From the NCBI GenBank assembly GCA_964642485.1, contig CAZXPA010000036.1, positions 1 to 7,021 of the forward strand: a stretch of DNA of 7,021 bases. Reading direction: 5' to 3'. The notes under the pieces are model-generated. The model saw only the letters and a list, made by a program, of their open reading frames with translations, had not been told where the DNA came from and ran no database searches. Shown here piece by piece: positions 5,550 through 7,021 of the stretch. The position numbers and the translations under genes were made by a program. Each line of letters opens with the position of its first letter. Position 1 is the stretch's first letter. The DNA is from CAZXPA01 sp964642485. Lineage in GTDB: Bacteria > Patescibacteriota > Patescibacteriia > UBA2591 > UBA6264.

Positions 5550-6362
5550 ATGCGAATAAAAGAGATTAAAGCAAAGTCCATTATTTCTGAATCAGGCTTA
5601 CCTGGTTCAGATTTTGTTATTAATCCATATATAGGTTGTGTTCATGGTTGTATTTATTGTTACGCCGTGTTTATGAAAAGATTTACTAATCATGTTGAGC
5701 CATGGGGTAAATTTTTAGATGTGAAGATTAATGCTGGAGATTTAGTTCCTAAAACTATGAAATACAAGCATAAATCTATTTTTATTTCTTCTGTTTGTGA
5801 TCCTTATCAGCCTGCAGAGAAAAAATATAGGTTAATGAGGAAGATTTTACCTAAATTGATTGATTTAGAGCCTGATTTATGTATTTTAACCAAGTCAGAT
5901 TTAGTTTTAAGAGATATAGATTTAATTAAAAGATTTAATAATTGTGAGGTGGGTTTTTCATTGTTTTGTTTAGACGAGGAGATTAGAAGGAAAATAGAGC
6001 CCCTGGCCATGACTTCCGAGAAACGAATAATAGCCTTAAAAGAATTAAAAAAACAAGGAATTAAGACTTTCATTTTTATTTCTCCTTTATTTCCATTTTT
6101 GACTGATTGGAAAGAAATTATTTTAAAAGTTCAGAATTTTGCAGATGAGATTTGGTTTGAGAATCTTAATGTCAGGCCAAGTAATTGGTCTAATGTTAAA
6201 AAGTTTTTAAAGATAAATTATCCAGAGTTATTAAATAAGTATAAAAAAATATACTTTACAAATAGCAATTATTGGAATAAAGTAGAGGAAGAAATAGAAG
6301 ATTTTTGTTTAAAAAATAAAATTAAGCATAGTATTTATTTTCATCATAAAAGAAAAAAATAA
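5550..6362 (+). CDS. SPL-family radical SAM protein (COG1533-like)
   Basis: This 270-residue radical SAM enzyme resembles the spore-photoproduct-lyase-like group often labelled 'DNA repair photolyase'. The [4Fe-4S]-binding motif is C30-VHG-C34-IY-C37 within NPYIGCVHGCIYCYA (25-39), the hallmark of this group. SSVCDPYQPAEKKY (80-93) is its second conserved block, followed by CILTKS and a GFSLFCLDEEIRRKIEP segment. The late ISPLFPFLTD block also fits the TIM-barrel end of the family. True SPL acts on UV-induced spore photoproduct, but most members of this wider group have no proven substrate, and a non-sporulating host argues against the literal SPL role. The stop is 5 bases before xth, so the two are probably co-transcribed, which weakly supports a nucleic-acid repair role. 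No Shine-Dalgarno sequence is present; the ATG matches the usual distance to the CxxxCxxC motif. Confidence 0.9.
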   Translation: MRIKEIKAKSIISESGLPGSDFVINPYIGCVHGCIYCYAVFMKRFTNHVEPWGKFLDVKINAGDLVPKTMKYKHKSIFISSVCDPYQPAEKKYRLMRKILPKLIDLEPDLCILTKSDLVLRDIDLIKRFNNCEVGFSLFCLDEEIRRKIEPLAMTSEKRIIALKELKKQGIKTFIFISPLFPFLTDWKEIILKVQNFADEIWFENLNVRPSNWSNVKKFLKINYPELLNKYKKIYFTNSNYWNKVEEEIEDFCLKNKIKHSIYFHHKRKK

Positions 6363-6367
6363 AATCT

Positions 6368-6955
6368 ATGAAAATTATATCTTGGAATGTTAATGGAATT
6401 AGAGCTGCGGTGAAAAAAGGATTTTTAAAATGGTTTAAAAAATCCAAGGCTGATATTGTTTGTTTGCAGGAGATAAGAGCTCGGCCAGAACAATTACCCT
6501 CTAATTTAGTTAACTTTCAAGGTTTTCATGCTTATTTCAATACTGCCCAAAAAAAGGGCTACGCTGGAGTGGTTGTTTATACTCAAAAAAAGCCTTTAAG
6601 AGTAGAATATAAATTAGGAATGAGGAGATTTGACCAAGAAGGCCGAATACTTAATCTAAAATACCCGGGGTTTAATTTAATTAATGTTTATCTACCTCAT
6701 GGAGGTCGACAAAAAGAAAATTTAGATTATAAGTTAAAGGTGTATCAGCATCTTTTTAATTATTTAAAAAAGCTTAAGAGTAAAAACATTATTCTGATTG
6801 GAGATTTTAATATTGCTCATCAAGAGATTGACTTAACTCGGCCAAAACAAAATCAAAACAACACCATGTTTACTCCAAAGGAAAGAAAGCAAATAGATAG
6901 AATAATTAGAATGGGTTTTACTGATACTTTTCGTCAGTTTAATCACCAAGTATAA
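6368..6955 (+). CDS. xth: Exodeoxyribonuclease III, truncated by chimeric contig end
   Basis: This enzyme of the ExoIII/APE1 family cuts DNA at abasic sites and removes 3' blocking groups in base excision repair. MKIISWNVNGIRA (1-13) fixes the start, with N7 in the active site. LQE at 33-35 gives metal ligand E35, EGR at 91-93 is conserved, NVYLPHGGR (106-114) gives catalytic-type Y108, and GDFN (145-148) gives D146 and N148. The reading frame stops at 195 residues, whereas the family runs to about 250-270. The region with the second catalytic aspartate and the final histidine is missing. The cause is the inverted repeat at 6892-7021: genuine coding ends at about 6945, and the last residues (HQV) are an artefact. 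The true continuation, QQGDHYTW, is readable on the minus strand of the repeat loop. The native gene is therefore probably intact. It lies 5 bases after the radical SAM gene. Confidence 0.93.
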   Translation: MKIISWNVNGIRAAVKKGFLKWFKKSKADIVCLQEIRARPEQLPSNLVNFQGFHAYFNTAQKKGYAGVVVYTQKKPLRVEYKLGMRRFDQEGRILNLKYPGFNLINVYLPHGGRQKENLDYKLKVYQHLFNYLKKLKSKNIILIGDFNIAHQEIDLTRPKQNQNNTMFTPKERKQIDRIIRMGFTDTFRQFNHQV

Positions 6956-7021
6956 TGATCTCCTTGCTGATTAAACTGACGAAAAGTATCAGTAAAACCC
7001 ATTCTAATTATTCTATCTATT
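6892..7021. repeat. Terminal inverted repeat, probable snap-back or assembly chimera
   Basis: Bases 6892-6945 are perfectly complementary to 6968-7021 (54 pairs). After one C/C mismatch (6946/6967), four more pairs follow (CAAG 6947-6950 with CTTG 6963-6966) around a 12-base loop. The repeat ends exactly at the window end and lies inside xth. The minus strand of the loop continues the ExoIII reading frame correctly, while the plus strand gives a stop. This fits a strand that folded back on a CAAG/CTTG microhomology, kept the mismatched base, and copied itself. Confidence 0.93.

Noticed and set aside
295..6955. TGA recoded as glycine or tryptophan, as in some CPR lineages
   Set aside because: All complete genes stop at TAA or TAG with family-typical lengths and contain no in-frame TGA. 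Glycine uses GGN and tryptophan TGG.
6892..7021. Covalently closed hairpin telomere of a linear replicon
   Set aside because: Reading through a hairpin end also gives a terminal inverted repeat, but this one sits inside xth and has an asymmetric loop whose minus strand continues the ExoIII frame. That fits a chimera, not a natural end.
6946..7021. Short minus-strand reading frame giving GFTDTFRQFNQQGDHYTW
   Set aside because: It is the mirror copy of xth plus its true continuation in the fold-back, not a separate gene.
1..7021. CRISPR arrays, insertion sequences, phage genes or a known defence system
   Set aside because: No spaced direct repeats, transposase, integrase, nuclease-helicase or toxin-antitoxin signature was seen on either strand.

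Overview
The window looks like a piece of an AT-rich bacterial genome, most likely from the Candidate Phyla Radiation (Patescibacteria, Parcubacteria-like). This is an inference from the compact layout, low GC, a short DnaX without tau domains, starts without Shine-Dalgarno sequences, and a lone TraG/VirD4-type membrane ATPase preceded by small proteins I cannot name. The standard bacterial code fits: no complete gene needs TGA as a sense codon. All genes are on the + strand.

Layout. Positions 12-83 are tRNA-Glu(CUC). The 211-base gap after it holds a near-consensus promoter, a rho-independent terminator, and a second promoter whose spacer and start region are full of palindromes. This second promoter probably drives a tight cluster: an unknown 139-residue protein (295-714), an unknown Pro/Glu/Lys-rich protein (725-1237), an 852-residue membrane-anchored conjugation-type ATPase (1249-3807), and a short dnaX (3810-4898). 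tRNA-Gln(CUG) starts three bases after the dnaX stop, encodes its own CCA, and has an unusual C at position 33. A weak hairpin terminator follows.

A Nudix hydrolase (5044-5457) has its own probable promoter. A 92-base gap with an imperfect palindrome leads into a SPL-like radical SAM protein (5550-6362), followed after 5 bases by exodeoxyribonuclease III (xth, from 6368). These last two are plausibly a DNA-repair pair. The palindrome before them shares its core with the one inside the promoter of the first cluster, so a common regulator is possible.

The last 130 bases (6892-7021) are an almost perfect inverted repeat with 54-base arms that cuts xth off before its C-terminal catalytic motifs. 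The minus strand of the loop encodes the correct next residues of ExoIII (QQGDHYTW). This identifies a snap-back or assembly chimera at the contig end rather than biology, and the sequence after about 6945 should not be trusted as chromosomal.

I see no CRISPR array, insertion sequence or clearly new defence system. The least explained part is the cluster of two unknown proteins plus the conjugation-type ATPase at 295-3807.
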